Shown here: positions 60,555-64,000 of the stretch, one piece after another
Layout: each line of letters opens with the position of its first letter
Numbering within the stretch: the first letter of the stretch is position 1
Assembly (NCBI GenBank): GCA_004026145.2
Contig: CP034993.1
Location: 14,717,637 to 14,781,636 of the forward strand
Length of the DNA stretch: 64,000 nucleotides
Origin: Takifugu bimaculatus
Taxonomy: Eukaryota; Chordata; Actinopteri; Tetraodontiformes; Tetraodontidae
Direction: 5' to 3'
Made by a program: the position numbers and the translations under genes
Notes under the pieces: model-generated
Databases searched by the model: none
Told to the model about the DNA's origin: nothing
Seen by the model: the letters and a program-made list of their open reading frames with translations, nothing else

Positions 60555-63500
60555 ATCCACTTCTGGATTTTCCCAGTTTTGTAAATGAGGCGTGACTGGT
60601 AATACGTGGATGAATCCTGGGTCTGTGCCCAAAAACCTACTCATGAGGACGAGCACATGTACCCAGAGAGGGTTCATGCTTCTCCTGAGCGCTGAGATGG
60701 ACTCCAGCTCCTCGGATGGACGGCAGCTCAAACACTTGGTCAACCTGTCCAGCGGCACATATGTGGATATGTTGAGAATAACGTTTCAGAAGACTCTACG
60801 TAAATGTAGAACCTTGTAATTTCTAATAGATAACGACACGCATTCATTGTTCACCTTGATATTGCTGACCTCACATCCTCACCGAGAGCTCTTTCCTTAC
60901 ATTTGCCAACCAAGTGAGGAAGTTTTAGGTTCCCTCTAGTTTTCAGGGACATTTCAGTGGAGCTGCTGAGACTAAAAGACACAGTCCTCATTTTTGCCCA
61001 CATGTCATTCACCCCCTCCAGACACTCCAGAGCTTTCAGCTGTTGTTGGAAACACCCTGACGAGCACAGAAAGCACGCATGTCCCAAGCACGTCGACACA
61101 ACCAGGCAACCTACGAAATTTCCATATGGAAATTAACAAACGTGCCCCCTGGCATCAAACAGACAACAGGAAAATAGTTCCAGCTGTTCATTTTCCCATC
61201 TTCCTACTCAAGCCCAGGAGAGCATCTGCCAGTAATGGAGCACAGCAAAGGTTAGACTCACCAGTGAGAACAGGAGACCCGCATGCTGTGACCCCTGACT
61301 CACCTCCAAGAGCTACCGCAGCTCCTCTCCTGGTTCCCTCACATGATCCGTCTTCAGATTCCACTGAGAGGTTAAACGTCAGCCTGGAGCCTCCGATGGG
61401 GCTTCAGAAATTCTAAATGGGGTCACACTATTATATACACGTTGCTATCAAACATTACAATGAGGAGTTTTATACTTTTTTAATGTCTAAATGCGAGCTA
61501 ACGTCCCGGAGTGGTGTTCATTCCCTTTGTTATAGACCGTGTGAGGAACCTCTCCTGCTGAATCTTCTGAACTGAAGTTGGAGCTCCAATCAAGCAGCAA
61601 TTCATGCCACGTTTCTTTCCCGTCAATCAACAGAGTGCACGTCAGCCAGGGTTTGTTCTCATTTTTCTGAGATGGATTTCCCCGTTTATGCTCTGTTAAT
61701 CTGACTTATGAGGTAAATTGCTTGTTTTTTGATGCCAGTTAGATTGGGAGAGCTTCTCAGGACAGCCGTTCACTATTGCCAGTCGGAAAGTATAACGGGT
61801 CACTCGCATTTATTTACTAATTTAAGTCAATTAATTGCATTTGGAGCCAATTTACAATTAAAGTTAGAACTTCAGTTACAACCAAAGTCATCATTTCACC
61901 AAAGATTTGAACGAATAACCTAATAAAACGCGTGATGCCTTCATGAATCCTGGATCCAGCTGCTACAGGTTCAGGTCCCGGACCAGGTTCAGGACAGGAG
62001 TTTAACATTAGCATTAGCATGAGCACAAATGTTGCAGGAACTTTTGCAGCTTTTAACACCGACAGTTGCGTAAACGATCATCAAGCATGATACACGTGGG
62101 CTTGTGCACGTGCACGATAGCACACTCGCGCCTCAGCTTTAATCTCGTGGCTCTTTAATCATCATCTTCTTCTTGTTGTTCTTCTTCTTTGGTGTTCAAT
62201 AGCAGTTTTCATGTTGCAGAACTGCCTCCAGCGCCTCCTCCATTAATGTCAGTGCTGCAAGAGTGACGGCCCAAATATGCTGTCAGTTCAGGTGCCAGAT
62301 GGTTCGGCTTTGAAAGGGAAATGCACAAATTACATTTTTCCTTCGACCTCCTGTCTCGGGGTCCTCAGACTCCACACAGTTGATTTGTTTTCTTACAAAC
62401 TGCCAAAATCTGTGTGGAGTTAATGTCACGATGCACAGAGAGGAACGACTTCACTAGAAAAGCATGTAAAGGTAATTAATGAAGGACTGGGAACACCTGC
62501 ACACTGGAATATTCTGGACGATTTAGACTGGACGTGCACTCCATTTAGGGATGTAGTGAACACCTTATTAGCCACTCTTCTCTCCTTTTCTGATAGCACA
62601 GGTGCTGATAGATGTCCAGGACACGTTGCCTCCAGGTAGTTCAGCCCTTTTGCTGGTGATATATTAGCCGTGTTTGGGACCACCTTGACTGTATTCATCT
62701 TGATCAAATGACCTCTGACTGTCTGGAGATGACCACACTGGGGGTTAAGGCCTACATGGAAACTTTGTGGTGTCAATCGTGCCTGAAGCTAACAGGCAAT
62801 TGCCACAGTTGCCAGCTGCTGCCATTTGCTCAGGCCTGCTCATGTATGGAGCCGTGTGGACGCTTGCCTGAGCTGCTCTACTACACACGACCTTCTCCAT
62901 TGTGCACAGAAAGGTCATCGGCTTCCAGCGTTCCGGTGTATCCTGATCTGTTTGGCTGTTTAAACAGCTTCAGGTGTCACCACCTCGCTCCCCGTTAGCC
63001 TCCTTTTACTTACGTGGTGTTAGCTTACAGGGCTGATGCTCAACAACATTCTACCTACGCTGATACATTATCAACCTGTGGACCTCAGTGATGGTCACAA
63101 TGGGACCATTAGTAGTGCTGCATTGACTTCTTCCTGCAGAATTTCAGAGGGTACTTTGGCACTTAACCTTGGTAATGATCCATGTAGGCCCCAGGTATTC
63201 AGTTTATGAGCTCATACGAACTACACCTGAATTTTTGTCTCAGGTCAGCCGTCCTGCTAATGTCTTATGGGCTTGCTGTGATTATCGCTCAGCTCTCAAT
63301 ATCAGCATGGAGGCAATGATGAAAGCTCTGTTACCCAGACTCCCCCATATCGCACCATCTTCTGGTACCTCGTCAGTCTCTATAGGGGTGCTGTGTAACA
63401 ATGTATGGACAAGTGTTGGGAGCAGCCTCTGGGGCCATTGTGTGCTGATAAGTTGATTTAATCAGGTTCCTTTGAGCCCTCTGGTGGGTTTCCTTTTGTG

Positions 63501-64000
63501 GCTGATTACTGTCTCCTCATCACTGCAGAAACATGAAACCTTTGGTTGCCAAATGATCGACACTCATCCGCAATGTCCTTTTTATTTGGTTTTACTGTTG
63601 AAAATGTGGTTATTCAAACACGGAGTAAGCTGCTTTGGCTGAGTCGGTCTTCAGAATGAAATGAGAGCAGATTTTGCCACTGGTTACTGCGGTTTGAGTG
63701 CACATCATATGAAGATCAGCCACGCTTCGTCTTTCTACGCTCTCCATCCTTCATATGTGGAAAAGTGGGATTCTCTTAGTGTGAATGCGTTGCTTCGTAC
63801 GGTTTGTCTGTCTCCACTGTGGCTTCTTCTTCTTTTTAAGGAACGACAGCATTTGTTAGTCTTTCTTGCCATGTTTGTTCTAACACTTTATTCCCCTGCC
63901 ATATGCGGTTGGGAAGACTCAGCGGTGCCCAGACTGGCTCCAACACATTTACGTAAGGCCGGAAATGATTGTAGACGAGTCTTGGCCGGATAAACTACAT
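60555..64000. other. Unrecognised terminal region with several moderate open frames
   Basis: Open frames of 95-140 codons lie on the + strand at 60994-61416, 62708-62998, 63169-63456 and 63661-63993, and one of 116 codons on the minus strand at 62426-62776. The last + frame has a hydrophobic stretch near residues 55-80 (HLLVFLAMFVLTLYSPAIC). None matches a family I recognise and I found no reverse transcriptase, transposase or zinc-finger motif. It may be decayed mobile DNA or simply unique sequence. Confidence 0.35.

Noticed and set aside
1..64000. tRNA, snRNA or microRNA genes
   Set aside because: I looked for B-box GGTTCRANNCC-type signals and for well-known fish microRNA sequences by eye and found no convincing match. 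A covariance-model search (tRNAscan, Infernal) would be decisive.

Overview
The window looks like one end of a gene followed by about 60 kb of gene-poor DNA from a ray-finned (teleost-type) fish. The evidence is a spliced vertebrate gene with a very short intron (96 bp), fairly frequent CpG, and a high density of di-, tri-, tetra- and pentanucleotide repeats, long (CA)n/(GT)n tracts and G or C homopolymers. No bacterial operons, phage, CRISPR arrays, rRNA or convincing tRNA were seen. The species cannot be named from this sequence alone.

Region 1-3.7 kb holds the only gene that can be called with confidence: the 3' end of a BRINP-family gene on the + strand. Two coding exons (1978-2320 and 2417-3187), a mini-intron, a 3' UTR and a polyadenylation site near 3635-3660 are visible. 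The protein ends in DYDTTKLCS, which together with the FSEELHSC and VHAIFISNDMRLNSWFDP segments fits BRINP3 better than BRINP1 or BRINP2. The upstream exons (signal peptide, MACPF domain) lie before the window, and positions 1-1977 are intron.

Region 3.7-64 kb contains no recognisable protein-coding gene. Most open frames are either low-complexity translations of repeats or chance frames. It carries many tandem arrays: an 11-bp array with 44-bp higher-order structure (6.57-7.02 kb); two 16-bp minisatellites with related units (11.2 and 23.75 kb); a (CATC)n block of 0.7 kb; (AGAGG)n; a GAT/GGT block; a tandem GC-box array (19.75 kb); a TA/TG block ending in a hairpin; four long G runs at 24.4-27.3 kb; a 16-bp array with an ETS core (27.9 kb); a 0.6-kb purine tract; and further arrays at 31.2, 33.9, 43.6, 45.8, 58.1 and 60.5 kb.

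Three places deserve most attention. A promoter-like module lies at 42.42-43.18 kb (paired ETS sites, a perfect CRE, GC box, CCAAT box, NRF1-like site, then a CpG-dense block) and is flanked by two diverged copies of an unclassified repeat at 41.2 and 44.1 kb. A second GC-box/CCAAT/YY1-like block at 57.41 kb is followed by a 26-codon basic reading frame. The rest may hold cis-regulatory DNA for the BRINP gene, as expected for deserts next to neural genes, but this cannot be shown without cross-species alignment.
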